Positions 9,487 through 19,517 of a stretch of DNA of 64,000 nt are shown piece by piece. The stretch is taken from NCBI RefSeq assembly GCF_905163445.1, contig NC_053183.1, forward strand, positions 17,856,001 through 17,920,000, written 5' to 3'. Each line of letters begins with the position of its first letter. Within the stretch, counting starts at the first letter, position 1. The stretch is from Pararge aegeria (Eukaryota > Arthropoda > Insecta > Lepidoptera > Nymphalidae). Below the pieces are notes generated by a model. It ran no database searches. It had not been told where the DNA came from and saw only the letters and a list, made by a program, of their open reading frames with translations. The translations under genes and the position numbers were made by a program.

Positions 9487-9907
9487 ACATCAGTAACACA
9501 GTAATATACTCGTATGTATTCAATTTAAATTACTTGTTATTAGTGTTTGGTAATATACTTAGGTACAGTATTTTTTATTTTATCCCAAAATATTGCAATG
9601 TTTCCTTTTTCCAGCAATAGCCGCAACAAGTCGGTTTCTCTAGATAAATTATTCAAAAACTTCAAAGTTAGGACATAATTATTTTTTATACTCGATATTT
9701 AAGACACATTGCGTTGATTATTGCATTCCCTTGATTTTCAATCATTCCTTGTTCGATTCCAAACTAAAATATGATTATTTTTTATCCTTCCTACAACAAA
9801 CGATGCACGCAAATTTGTCAGGCACCGAATTCGGGACCTCCCACTTTTATGACCAAACAGCTAAAACTGCGGTAAGCGGGTCAACAAACATGATTTTTTG
9901 TACTTAC
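9487..9907. other. probable intron 3' of the glypican-like exon
   Basis: Follows the donor site of the minus-strand exon. AT-rich, no recognised repeat. The open frames here are not convincing. Confidence 0.5.
9902..9907 (-). promoter_or_regulatory. 5' splice site (donor)
   Basis: Reads GTAAGT on the minus strand immediately after the last exon base. Matches the consensus donor. Confidence 0.8.
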
Positions 9908-10060
9908 CGTCAAACCTCTTAGCCCTCGTGGACAGTATTTCAGCCAGCTTGTTGAGTTCACTTCGCACCGCCCCCTCTAATTGTAGCCGCGCGTGCTGAG
10001 TCAGCTGAGGCCTCGAGCCTGCTCCGCAACAGCCTTTGTTGGGACACAGCGCGTCCGCGT
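9908..10060 (-). CDS. internal coding exon, glypican-like (Dally/Dlp-type)
   Basis: The only stretch in the window that reads as a host exon. Seen: on the minus strand a pyrimidine-rich tract ending TTTTCTTGTTTTCAG lies just before 10060, and the exon ends ACG followed by GTAAGT (donor at 9902-9907). The 153 bases stay open and are phase 1 at both ends. The peptide starts ADALCPNKGCCGAG, continues with a charged, helix-prone stretch, and ends AEILSTRAKRFD. Known: glypicans carry a Cys-x(4-5)-Cys-Cys motif near the N-terminus, followed by about 30 helical residues ending near a (A)K-x-F-(D/Q) pattern. Inference: this encodes part of the N-terminal cysteine-rich lobe of a cell-surface, GPI-anchored heparan sulphate proteoglycan that shapes Wnt/Hh/BMP gradients. 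Which paralogue cannot be told. No neighbouring exon was found, so the flanking introns are long. It could also be another secreted cysteine-rich protein. Confidence 0.7.
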
Positions 10061-10094
10061 CTGAAAACAAGAAAATAAAACTGTAAGAAAACTG
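10061..10094 (-). promoter_or_regulatory. 3' splice site (acceptor) with polypyrimidine tract
   Basis: Reverse complement of 10061-10080 gives TTTTATTTTCTTGTTTTCAG, a near-ideal polypyrimidine tract and AG directly before the exon. Confidence 0.8.
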
Positions 10095-10144
10095 TTTTCT
10101 GTAAGAAAACTCAACGACAAAAACAGACTGCGTTCCCTATTAGT

Positions 10145-10860
10145 ATGGCCAGGAGACATTTTCCCCCGGGAAAAAGACAAAATTTTATCTCCTCCCACAG
10201 TTTTATCAAATCTCCGAGCATAAGCGCACTAGTGGAAATATTTTCCAAATATTATATGTACTAATAAACTTCTCCTATTCCCAGTTGCCCCGCTGTTGGA
10301 CACGTGAATTGTATCCCTTCTCAGGGTATATAATTTTGGTCTCCCGCTTCACGTCAATTTTATCCCTTCTCAGGGGATATAATTTTGGTCTCCCGCCTCA
10401 CGTCAATTTTATCCCTTCTCGGGGGATATAGTTTTGGTCTCCCGCCTCACGTCAATTTTATCCCTTCTCAGGGGATATAATTTTGGTCTCCCGCCTCATG
10501 TCAATTTTATCCCTTCTCAGGGGATATAGTTTTGGTCTCCCGCCTCACGTCAATTTTATCCCTTCTCAGGGGATATGATTTTGGTCTCCCGCCTCACGTC
10601 AATTTTATCCCTTCTCAGGGAATATAATTTTGGTCTCCCGCCTCACGTCAATTTTATCCCTTCTCAGGGGATATAGTTTTGGTCTCCCGCCTCACGTCAA
10701 TTTTATCCCTTCTCAGGGGATATAATTTTGGTATCCCGCCTCACGTCAATTTTATCCCTTCTCAGGGGATATAGTTTTGGTCTCCCGCCTCACGTCAATT
10801 TTATCCCTTCTCAGGGGATATAATTTTTGTCTCCTGCCCATACTAACCGTGCTGGTGAGA
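10145..10860 (+). mobile_element. rep-I copy carrying a 49-bp minisatellite
   Basis: Left part (10145-10303: ATTTTCCCCCGGGAAAAAG, TCTCCTCCCACAGTTTTATC, TACTAATAAACTTCTCC) and right part (10825-10855: GTCTCCTGCCCATACTAACC) match rep-I at 18130-18500. Between them the GGGGATATAAT region has expanded into a tandem array (next entry). Confidence 0.75.
10304..10842 (+). repeat. 49-bp minisatellite, 11 copies in register
   Basis: Units begin at 10304, 10353, 10402, 10451, 10500, 10549, 10598, 10647, 10696, 10745 and 10794, always 49 bases apart, so there are no indels. Each unit runs GTCAATTTTATCCCTTCTCA, GGGGATATAATTTTGG, TCTCCCGCCTCAC, with single-base variants (TATAAT/TATAGT/TATGAT). Each contains a small inverted repeat (ATCCC...GGGAT). 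The regularity suggests recent amplification. Confidence 0.95.
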
Positions 10861-11075
10861 AATACACCGATACAATTTTACAAGAAATTGTTTTGAAACA
10901 TTCTTCAATGGAGCTATACTCCTATTGGTCTTAGCGTGATGATATATTACCTATAGCCTTCCTCGATAAATGGAATATCCAACACTGTATTAATTTTTAA
11001 ATCGAATCAGTGGTTCCTGAGATCATAGCGTTAAAGTAAACAAACTCTTCAGCTTTATATTAATATTAGTACAAG
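10861..11075 (-). mobile_element. Helitron-like 5' part
   Basis: On the minus strand it reads TACTAATATTAATATAAAGC, then TGAAGAGTTTGTTTACTTTA, then ATTTATCGAGGAAGGCTATA. This is a Helitron left-end block known across Lepidoptera. The 3' end is lost against rep-I. Confidence 0.65.
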
Positions 11076-11883
11076 TTAATAATAATAATTCTGACACAAC
11101 ATTCCATCGGTATTGTAGATTATGAGGTCTGTAGCCTTAAAAAAATAAAAACATCGGACAAATCTCTCTTACGAAAATAAAACATCATAATATTTAACTC
11201 ACATAATAAATGCCTATCTATATTCAAGGTTTGATACACACCGCTTAAGTCCTACAAAATAAAAGACAAAAGTAATAAAAATAGTTTCAAAGAATATTCC
11301 AAATAGCTTCAAGTCACGTGGATCATTTCCCCATCCCGCCTAATGCAATAAGGCCCCCTCGGACGGATGTTTAAACTTATTTAGGCCCGTCTGAAGGCCG
11401 CACCCCCTCGATCAGCGCCCTAAAGCTAACCAGCGAGCTGACAATGTTGCCACAAAATATTTATTTATATCTAAATAACTTTATAACGAAATACATTTTA
11501 TAACGTAAATTTTGGTACGTCTTCATAGAAGATCTGTCGAGTCATACGTCACAAACAGGCGTAAGAGTGGGTTACGATAAGAACCGTCTTACTCAAGTAA
11601 AGATCACTAAAAGTTATTTCTTCCAGATTATTTATAATGAGGATGGATATATATGTCTAATGAGGATTAGTATTTCCGAGTCCATTGCAGAGCATACCTA
11701 ACATTGGGTTTTGGCATTGGCTATTGGTAAGGACTTGACTAGTAGAATAATATGAACTACGATAAATTTCAAATCTAAGCTGAAACCGTAACTACCACAA
11801 AATAGCGAATTATATAATTTTTTTTCACAATTCCCTCGATATGAGTATCGTAAATAGGGTTGAGAACGACTATCAATTAAGAA
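11076..11883. other. no recognisable feature
   Basis: No repeat or ORF recognised. A GC-richer patch at 11335-11450 (CCCCCTCGGACGGATG) appears single-copy in the window but shows no splice-bounded frame. Confidence 0.5.
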
Positions 11884-12075
11884 TAAATGAATGAATTAAT
11901 AAATACGCTTTTATTGTACACCACGTAAAAATACAGGAAAAATTATAAACAAACAAGTTCACACGATGTATACAATAAAGGCGGCCTTATCACTAGATAG
12001 CGATCTCTTCCAGCCAGCCGGTGGCATAAAACACTGCTCAAGACGAGAGGTAGGTGGTGCATATAAATATATTTA
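11884..12075 (-). mobile_element. LINE-H 3' end
   Basis: Minus-strand copy starting from an (AATG)n tail (ATAAATGAATGAATTAATAA), with TTTTATTGTACACC, GGCGGCCTTATCACT and GAGGTAGGTGGTGCA. Confidence 0.85.
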
Positions 12076-12104
12076 TAAGTACATACACAAATACTATATA
12101 TATA

Positions 12105-12249
12105 CTAGCGGAACCCAGCGCCATCTGTCGGTCTTATTTGTGCATTTAAACCATCCAGGGTGCCACCCAAACGCATACCAAAAAAAACATTCAAATCGGT
12201 CCAGCCGTTTAGGAAGAGTTCAGTGACATACATACACACGCACACAAGA
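12105..12249 (-). mobile_element. short Helitron-like element
   Basis: Bounded by CTAG (12105-12108) and, at the other end, GA (read TC on the minus strand). The motifs CGGAACCCAGCGCCATCTGT and GGTCCAGCCGTTTAGGAAGA are those of a widespread short lepidopteran Helitron-like family. No coding capacity. Confidence 0.65.
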
Positions 12250-12379
12250 AATATATATATAAAGAAAATAAACTTCTACACAACATTATATATACATACT
12301 AATAAATAATATATATCTATACAATGAATATCAATAAATATTTATAAAAGTATTCTGAATAGTTGTGGTTATAAAATAA

Positions 12380-12640
12380 TAAATAAAAAAATCAAATAAT
12401 ATTCAAAAGCAATCGAGAATCGAGATGATCGTAAAGTCTGATCGAGCCCCATGAATTAGTCACGGTCGCCGCTCGACGACGAGCAAACATTATAATATCA
12501 AAAGCCTTGTGGCATTGCTGTAGTGCCACGGCACCCTTTAGTTTGGGGATGCAGCTGCGTGGTCCAATTCTAAAGGGTAAACCGGATAAAAATATTGTGA
12601 ACCATGTGAAATATGACAAAAACAAACCTAAAATCTTTAT
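12380..12640 (-). other. unassigned segment with a long minus-strand frame
   Basis: The minus strand is open for 109 codons (12392-12721), including IGPRSCIPKLKGAVALQQC and FARRRAATVTNSW. The wording looks repeat-like and I suspect an uncatalogued mobile element, but I cannot name a family. No clear splice sites. Confidence 0.35.
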
Positions 12641-12668
12641 TACCATAAAACCCCATGTTTTATGGTAA
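12640..12668. repeat. perfect 12-bp hairpin
   Basis: TTACCATAAAAC, loop CCCAT, GTTTTATGGTAA. It sits at the junction of the unassigned segment and rep-O. Confidence 0.85.
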
Positions 12669-12890
12669 TAAACGACCGACCAAGCATATAGCCCACCTGA
12701 TGATAACACTTGACAGGGCATTCAAGAAAGATGCCCTACGATGCGCTGACACTATGTCAATCAATTTGAGGCGTAGGTGTCTAGTCTCATGTGCCTGCAT
12801 TTACTCTGGTAACCACGCCCCTCAGAACGGAACGTTTGGTGTGTTCCGTTCCGCTGCGTGGCAGAAGAAGTAAGCATGGCGATACTTCTT
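12660..12890 (+). repeat. rep-O copy
   Basis: Shares GATGCCCTACGATGCGCTGA-type text, GAGGCGTAGGTGTCTAGT and AACCACGCCCCTCAGAACG with 3290-3500. Its 3' part is an imperfect version of the hairpin seen there. Confidence 0.6.
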
Positions 12891-13784
12891 CAGATGAGCT
12901 GTTACAAACTACTATTATTGGTATGCATATAGATTCCTCATGTGTATGTGTGAGCAACATGTTTTACTGGTGTCCCGACAGCATATACCTCCTTGGAACC
13001 TACTAGTCACTTTTGTAAAAACTAAGTAAAAAAGGGGTGAAATCCCTGTATTGCGAGGGGCACGGTCCTAGTTAACAGTACATTGACTGGAGCGTGGAGG
13101 GCTCTAATACCCGTTTTAACTAAACCTAGGAAACGCTTAAATTGGATGAATAATGATTTGGGCGAAGCGCAAATACAATAAAACGTTTCACCAGGTCGTA
13201 ACTGAAGTAAGGCATTATTCGCTCCCTTTTAAGAGAGTGAAGTGTAGAGTGCCTGAAGCCAGTGTATAACATCCGACTTCCTACTTACCTAATAGTCAGC
13301 TGCTAGTACTTTCTTATAAATGAAATTTAACCGGATGTTTAAGCTACATTGCCGCAATCTTATATTAACGTTTCATATTAATAAAAAGAATTACAACGAG
13401 CTACATATACCGCTTCAGCTTATGCCTTAAACCTTAATTTTAATTGAGATTGACCCTATAACTTTATATGCAAGCCATTTAACACTCTACCCCTTTTGCA
13501 TTAAAGTATGAATTCCCCTAACGATACATAAATTGGATTCCAGTTTATCCCGCGCCGTCGACAGAAATCACGAGCTTGAATACAATAACGCTTCCGAATT
13601 TCAAAAGGATTTGCGTTAATCAAGATATTATTGTTATGAAACAATGTTACTCTGTGGACTCGCACTCTATAGTTACAATGTAACAATCATTGCGTCGTTA
13701 TTTGAAGTAGAGCTGGAATACCTCGCAGTTCTGGGGGTCAGGAGGGGTTCACTTCAAGTCATATTCTATAATTTCATTAATACA
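12891..13784. other. no recognisable feature
   Basis: No repeat recognised. Frames at 13501-13686 (minus) and 13644-13844 (plus) overlap and are not convincing. Confidence 0.5.
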
Positions 13785-13870
13785 ATATTTTCTCTGATCT
13801 TCTGGTGGGAGGTTTCAGCCGGGGCCCTACCACCCGACAAATAAGTTTCGCGATTTAGCGTACTGATACG
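13785..13870 (+). mobile_element. SINE-3 fragment, degenerate
   Basis: TCTGGTGGGAGGTTTCAGCC, GGCCCTACCACCCGACAAA and GCGATTTAGCGTACTG follow the SINE-3 body order with many substitutions. Confidence 0.5.
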
Positions 13871-14507
13871 ATGGCGGTTAAAAACAGTTTGGGGTATTTT
13901 GCCCCTTGTGAGATAGAAGTCAACGACTAGGTTTTAGTGAATAAAGTAACTAACAAAGACTGTTATGGGCTTCATTTAAAGCCCAATCGCGTTAGGAACT
14001 TAGCCACTTAGCTTTTGGGTTGGGTAAAGGAATTTAGTTATCCCCATCACAATAATGCTAAATAGTTTAAATTTCTCTTGTGTTGTCTTCCAATGTAAAG
14101 GTCAGAGCGCAGAAGTGGGATAAAAGGTTAAGTATGACGGCCAAATTTCCAATAACCCTTAATCAATTTCAAACCGAATGCATTTGTATTAAAGTTCATT
14201 ATCGATTGGTCACAGACAAAATTCTGCTCAGCGGAGGTAATCTGTGCACCGAATGATAAATCCCTAATCTTTATTTGTGTATCTCTATCAAAGATGGCAT
14301 AGCATCAGTCTGGCTCCGTGCAACTGCATGTATAACACACTGTAAACAAACATCACAGAAATAGTATTTGTATGAATTACAGCGTGGTTCTTATGTGAAT
14401 CTTCGTGTAAGCCAGTATTACCCAAAGTGATAGTTTTGTGGCTTCAGAAATTGTTCATTGAAAAGTTGACATGGGTCAAAGCAATTATCTAATAATACTT
14501 ACTTGCC
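13871..14507. other. no recognisable feature
   Basis: No ORF or repeat recognised. Confidence 0.5.
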
Positions 14508-14750
14508 GACGGCCGATTGTCGCAGTGAGCAGCGAAACTGCTTTCTGAGTCCAAGGCTGTGGGTTCGAGACACATGAAAACATTAATGTTTTCAATGTCT
14601 GGGTATTTATCCGTATATTATAAGTATTTATGTATATTGTACATAAAAATATTCATTAGTCATCTTAGTAACCTTCACCCAACTACGCTTACTTTGGGGC
14701 TAGATGGCGATATGTGTGGCGTATGGGCGTAGTATATTTATTTATTTACT
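14508..14750 (+). mobile_element. SINE-1, near full length
   Basis: Head, body, 3' block and tail present. The B-box region has lost several bases (GTGGGTTCGAGACACATG), so its internal promoter is probably dead. Confidence 0.85.
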
Positions 14751-14907
14751 TAAAACAATTAAAACGTGGACGAGTATTTTGGTCATATTATAAAAAAAGA
14801 TAAATAGCTCCTTCGGCTTAACATTCAGGGAAAAAGTAGCCGGCAAAATACCACCTGGCAAATAGTGTTAATGACAGTATGAGCTGGTTATAACAAAAAG
14901 AACACCG

Positions 14908-14972
14908 GGCAGGGTAATAACTAGCCATGTCCGAAGCCCAAGAGACAGATAATTACTGCCTCTGCCCATAAG
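14908..14972 (-). mobile_element. SINE-3 fragment, degenerate
   Basis: GGCAGGGTAATAACTAGCCA and TACTGCCTCTGCC resemble the reversed SINE-3 body and head. Weak match. Confidence 0.4.
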
Positions 14973-15054
14973 ATCACAACATTGACCCTGGACAACTACC
15001 AGGGGTTAATGCTGGGGTCTTAAAACCAGAGAGGTGGTCGCAAAGCATCAGTAT

Positions 15055-15182
15055 TGCCGTATTATGTGTATATAAGCCCCACCTACCTATTTTCTGTACC
15101 TATTTGTTTAATATGCGATAATGCCGCCAAATTGCATACTTTTTATTTATTACTCTCTGTTTTTCGTATTCATTCATTGCCA
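15055..15182 (+). mobile_element. LINE-H 3' end, degenerate
   Basis: AAGCCCCACCTACCTATTTT, GCGATAATGCCGCCAAATTG and TATTCATTCATTG follow the LINE-H order. Part of the middle is missing. Confidence 0.6.
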
Positions 15183-15507
15183 TGTGAACAGGCTGCAAAG
15201 TTTGGGAGCCGCTGTCTTACGCCCTCGCTTTCTTTAATCTCTGCACGATGCTAACTAAACAAACACTCAGCTGATGGTAAACATGCCGTCGGGGCCCGCT
15301 ATGGAAATTTACTTTCGTCTACTATCAATAAATTTATGGTTTTAGGCAACATCGAATCAGAAAAGAAGAGTGAAAAAATATTAACTTTTGGTGACACAGT
15401 TCGCCCTGAAAGTAGACAGAAGCGAAAGCCGTTAATGATTTAAAAGATGATAATAACTTTGTATTTCATTGAGTTTCGCATCATCGAATTAGAAATGAGA
15501 GTGAATG
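15183..15507. other. no recognisable feature
   Basis: No ORF or repeat recognised. Confidence 0.45.
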
Positions 15508-16043
15508 AGGAGCTCGACTTACCTTTCGGGGGGCCGAGTGCGAAACCCAGCACGCATCTCTAGCTTTTCGAAGTTATGTGCGTTTAAAGTAATTAAAATA
15601 TCACTTGCTTCAGCTGTGACGCAATAACATCGCGAGGGAACCTGCATGCCTGAGAGTTTTACGTAATTTTCTCAAAGGTGTGTGAAGTTCACCAATACGC
15701 GCTGGGCCAGCGTGGTGGACTACGGCATTAACTAGGTTAGACTGTTGGGTTGCTTGGAGTCATCCGGCTCCGCTATCATCTCTCACAAGATAGAAAAATG
15801 AATGTTAAAATGTAAAATGTAAACTTGTGATAATGGAAAAGAGCAACTGCTGAGTTTCTTGCCGGCTTCTTTTCGGTAGAATCTGCCTTCCAAATCGGTG
15901 GTAGAGTCACTACAAACAGACAGACTTGACGATTCAAAAGTGCTTATATTAGGCCTAATTGAAATAAATGAATTTTGAATTTTTAACCCCTTCTCATTGT
16001 GAGAGACCCTTGCCCGTAGTGGGCCGCTAATGGGTTGATGTGA
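15508..16043 (+). mobile_element. SINE-2 split by a LINE-C insertion
   Basis: Head with GAGCTCGACTTACCTTTCGG and a mutated B box (CCGAGTGCGAAACCC), body to GGACTACGGCATTAAC at 15730. The 3' end resumes at TAACCCCTTCTCATTGTGAG near 15983 and finishes TTGATGTGATGAT. Confidence 0.85.
15731..15982 (+). mobile_element. LINE-C 3' end inserted in SINE-2
   Basis: Contains CATCCGGCTCCGCTATCATC, TTGCCGGCTTCTTTTCGGTA, GGTGGTAGAGTCACTACAAA and ends AATAAATGAATTTTGAATTT. TTAAC is present on both sides, a plausible 5-base target-site duplication. Confidence 0.85.
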
Positions 16044-16221
16044 TGATAAATAATAACTTTATATTTCATAGAGTTTCAAATCACAACGATTCTAAAGGAG
16101 TTTCACTTCAAAACCATAAAGCATTGTAAGAGTTAAAAAAGCGCAACCTTAACTTCTTTCTAACTCGTATTGTAGATGTTAACATTACGTTACGTTATTT
16201 CACGTTAATTGGTAAGGAACA

Positions 16222-16678
16222 TCCCTACTAATATTATAAATGTCAATGTAAGTTTGTATATTACGTTTTCACGCAAAAACTACTTAACCGATCCTTACGA
16301 CACTTAGTACGCATATTCTTGGAAGTATTAGAAGTAATATAAGATACTTTTTATCCCGACATTAAGCTCGGTTCCTTTGGGAGAGGGGATGAAAGTGTTT
16401 GACGATTTTACACCGTAACTCCGACAAATTATAACCGATTTAAATAATTATTTTTGTGCTATAGAGGTTATAATATGTTTTTAATTTTGCCCTAAATTTG
16501 TGTAGATCTGATGAATTTGGTTGGAGATAGAGGGCAGAACTCCTCAGCGGACAGCAGCAAGCCCCTCATTTAAGGCTTAGCGATACTGAATACTTCAAAT
16601 TTTTTTAGAACTGCAACCAAATTGAATGCCACATCAAAAACAAAATCAAACGCAGACGAAGTCGCGGGAAACAGCTAG
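16222..16678 (+). mobile_element. non-autonomous Helitron-like element, complete
   Basis: Begins TCCCTACTAATATTATAAAT right after A (16221) and ends GTCGCGGGAAACAGCTAG right before T (16679). That is the TC...CTAG structure and the A^T insertion site expected of Helitrons. A GC-rich stem-forming segment precedes the end. It is 457 bases with no Rep/helicase coding. Confidence 0.85.
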
Positions 16679-16838
16679 TAGTATATATTGAAGTGAGATT
16701 TAAGTACTTGTTCACTTGAAGTTGTAGTACTTTTGACGTGTTCGCAATCAGTGTTACATGACATTACAGACAGCTGTTTCCTAGGAGATAACGAATAAAT
16801 TACAGTCCAAAACAATACAATACATAATGAGTAATTAA

Positions 16839-17161
16839 CTATCTGTTGCCCGTGAAATTGCCCGCGTTTTTTTGACAAAAATTATCCTATGACCATCTCC
16901 AAGTAATGATGATGCACGCATCGCATCTTATCTTTTTGCAAAATCTGAAGCCGTACATAGATTTTTGGCTATGCAGGCAACTTTTTTAGTACCCTGGAAA
17001 AGTCCCCGGGGGGATAAAAATGTCAGGTAAAAATCTTCGGGTCACAAGCTATAACCCGATGGGACAAATTTCATCAAGCACCGTGCAGCGGATGCGCCGA
17101 ACATACGTAGAAACAAAAAAACAAACACACTTTCATATCTAAAATATATCTATATATATGA
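16839..17161 (-). mobile_element. non-autonomous Helitron-like element, reversed
   Basis: On the minus strand it runs from TCATATATATAGATATATTT (17161) to CACGGGCAACAGATAG (16839). The host base before TC is A. The end is ATAG instead of CTAG, a one-base change. It lies only 160 bases from the forward copy. Confidence 0.65.
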
Positions 17162-17639
17162 TTCTAAGAAATAAAATGTATTGTAAAATGAAGGACAAGA
17201 CAAATCAATTAACACTGTACGAATATTCCAACAGTGCGTTTCAGCCTCGTTAACAAAAAGCAACGTGCGCGCGGGAGTGATTCATAACTTATTATTTTCA
17301 AAATACACGACCTAATGGTCAAAAAATAAGTAGAGACGTTTCATCGAAGTGTGCGTGAATTAATGTTGGGTCATGTTAGGTCTGTCGTGTATATAAAATA
17401 GCTTAGCAAAATCATTGGGCGTTGTAATTTAATCGGATTATCCGTTACCTGGCTTGTTTAATTGTCTGAGAATTATTTAGTTCGGTATAATATTTTAGGT
17501 TACGATGGTAGTAAGCCTCATGAACTAGTCTAAGCTCTATGCGCCTTATTTATAAAATTGGCATAACGTTAGGATAGTTCAGCTCAGTCATTTTAAAGGT
17601 TCTCTGTCAATTCAAGTCTGGCATAACACTGCATACCTA
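17162..17639. other. no recognisable feature
   Basis: No ORF or repeat recognised. Confidence 0.5.
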
Positions 17640-17870
17640 ACTACTCCAACGTTCATTATCCATCATCCGTAGCCTTTTAACATCCCACTGGCACCACGTC
17701 TCGCCTTTCAAAGTAAAGACGGTTTAAGAGCATAGGCCCACCACGCTGCTCCAATGTGGGTCAGTGGGCTTCAACGACTATTATCATAAGCAAGTTTTAA
17801 TAATCGGGTTTACTAGCTCTCCGAGGCTATCCCGACGTAATGCCACGTTGTTAATAAGACCCTCTCGCAA
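17640..17870 (-). mobile_element. SINE-4 copy
   Basis: GAGCATAGGCCCACCACGCT, CAGTGGGCTTCAACGACTAT and GCTCTCCGAGGC match the SINE-4 body order. The head end near 17860 is degraded. Confidence 0.65.
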
Positions 17871-18064
17871 GCGCGTTTCTCGATGCTCGTTAATACGTAA
17901 GGAACTGGGTGATAGATACTGGGTGCAGATAGCGTCGCGCCCTCTTCACATTTAACGACTTTTTTATTCATTTCCGAGCGGCACTTGTTATGTAGGGCTG
18001 TCGTACGTCACCGCATGCCTTGTAAATGGATTATAATCATCGCTAACCAAATTTATGCCCTTTT

Positions 18065-18545
18065 TTAAACAGTTATAATTTTCGGGCGAAGCACTGCCCC
18101 ACCTGTACGGCTAGCATGGGCAGCCAATTACATCCCCGGGGAAAGGTTATAAATGTATCTTCTCCCACAGCTTTTTCAACTCTCAGAGCACTGGCGCAGA
18201 TGTGGAAATAATATCCAAATAATATATGTGTATTAATAAACGGGGGTAAACTGCTCCATGTTCCAGTGATTTAGCCGGTGGGCACGTTAATTATATCCCT
18301 TGTCAGCAGGGCTAGTACAGGCAGGGGACAAAAATTATATCCCCCGATTATATCCCCTGACCGGTATAGTTAACGTGTCCACCTGCTAAATCACGGGAAC
18401 ATGGAATAAAGGAGTTTTTCGCCGTGTGTGGGAGAAGATACATTTTTATCCTTTCCCCGGGGAGATAATTGTCTCCTGCCCATGCTAGCCGTGCTGGGGA
18501 TATAATCGGGGGATATAATTTTTATTTCCCGCCCGTGCTAGCCCT
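18065..18545. mobile_element. rep-I long foldback element
   Basis: Outer arms 18131-18168 and 18426-18462 (CCCCGGGGAAAGG...TCTTCTCCCACA) are reverse complements. Inner arms about 18250-18300 and 18368-18413 (CTCCATGTTCC...CACGTTAA) pair too. The centre holds repeated TTATATCCC / GGGGATATAA motifs. There is no coding capacity. Confidence 0.8.
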
Positions 18546-18998
18546 GCGGTAAGTGGAAAACCATAGGCTATAATTAGAACAACACTTTGCAACTCTGTGT
18601 CCATCGACTGGAGGGGTAGATGATAAGCATCGTGAGGTTCGTAAACAATTTAAGCTCGTCACAATAAACCTGCTGATGGTGAAATGCCGGACGCTCCAGA
18701 TTCGAGAAAAGAAATATTTTTTATTTCTTCAAGGTGACAGCCCTATTGTAATGTGCCACAGAAAAACAATCAAACGGGGTGTACAAAATAAAAACATATG
18801 GCGGCACTTGAGACAGCATTATATGTTAAAAAATGCATGAAGTCAAATAAAGAAAGAAAAAGAAAAGAAAGAAAGAAACATTTATTTTTTACATTGCGCC
18901 ACACATTACTATATTCACAACACCACATATGTTATGTGTGGCACAACCTAGAAAACAGGAAATGTATAACAATTTTTCTGTATCTTGTTAATATCTTT
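18546..18998. other. no gene; GAAA-rich tract
   Basis: A (GAAA)n-like tract lies at 18846-18880. Otherwise nothing recognised. Confidence 0.5.
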
Positions 18999-18999
18999 A

Positions 19000-19165
19000 T
19001 TCAAGTAGGCATAGGTGGCACTTTTGATGCGTACATAAGAATAACACGGCAGTGAGATGATGGCGATAACCACATTCGTAAACTTAAAACTAAAGCTACG
19101 AGGGTTCCAAACGCGTCCTGGTCTAAGGAGAAGAACAAACTTAGACGCGTGTTTTTTTTTTGTTA
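19000..19165 (-). mobile_element. LINE-D 3' part
   Basis: Reverse complement of 4412-4580: TTCAAGTAGGCATAGGTGGC, GAGATGATGGCGATAACCAC and CCAAACGCGTCCTGGTCTAA. The TTTGAC tail is missing. Confidence 0.75.
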
Positions 19166-19220
19166 CACCATCTCGCAATGTCATTTTAAATTATAAAATT
19201 CTTATAAAATTACATGGATT

Positions 19221-19482
19221 GACGGCCGACTGGCGCAGTGGGCAGCGACCCTGCTTTCTGAGTCCAAGGCCGTGGGTTCGACTGGAAAATGTTTGTGTGA
19301 TGAGCATTAAGTGTTTTTCAGTGTCTGGGTGTTTATATGTATTTTCTAAGTATTTATGTATATATAATTCATAAAAAATATTCATCAGTCATCTTAGTAC
19401 CCATAACACAAGCTACGCTTACTTTGGGGCTAGATGGCGATGTGTGTATTGTCGTAGTATATTTATTTATTTATTTATTTAT
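19221..19482 (+). mobile_element. SINE-1, near full length
   Basis: All parts are present. The B box has lost about 10 bases (GTGGGTTCGACTGGAAAATG). Confidence 0.9.
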
Positions 19483-19517
19483 GGATAGATTTTTCTAGAT
19501 ATCGCGGCCAGCGTTTT

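Noticed and set aside
10304..10842. CRISPR-like array
   Set aside because: Units are contiguous 49-mers without unique spacers, in a eukaryotic repeat. It is a minisatellite.
13501..13844. Overlapping frames on both strands near 13.6 kb
   Set aside because: No splice sites, no recognisable peptide. The plus frame ends in a decayed SINE-3.
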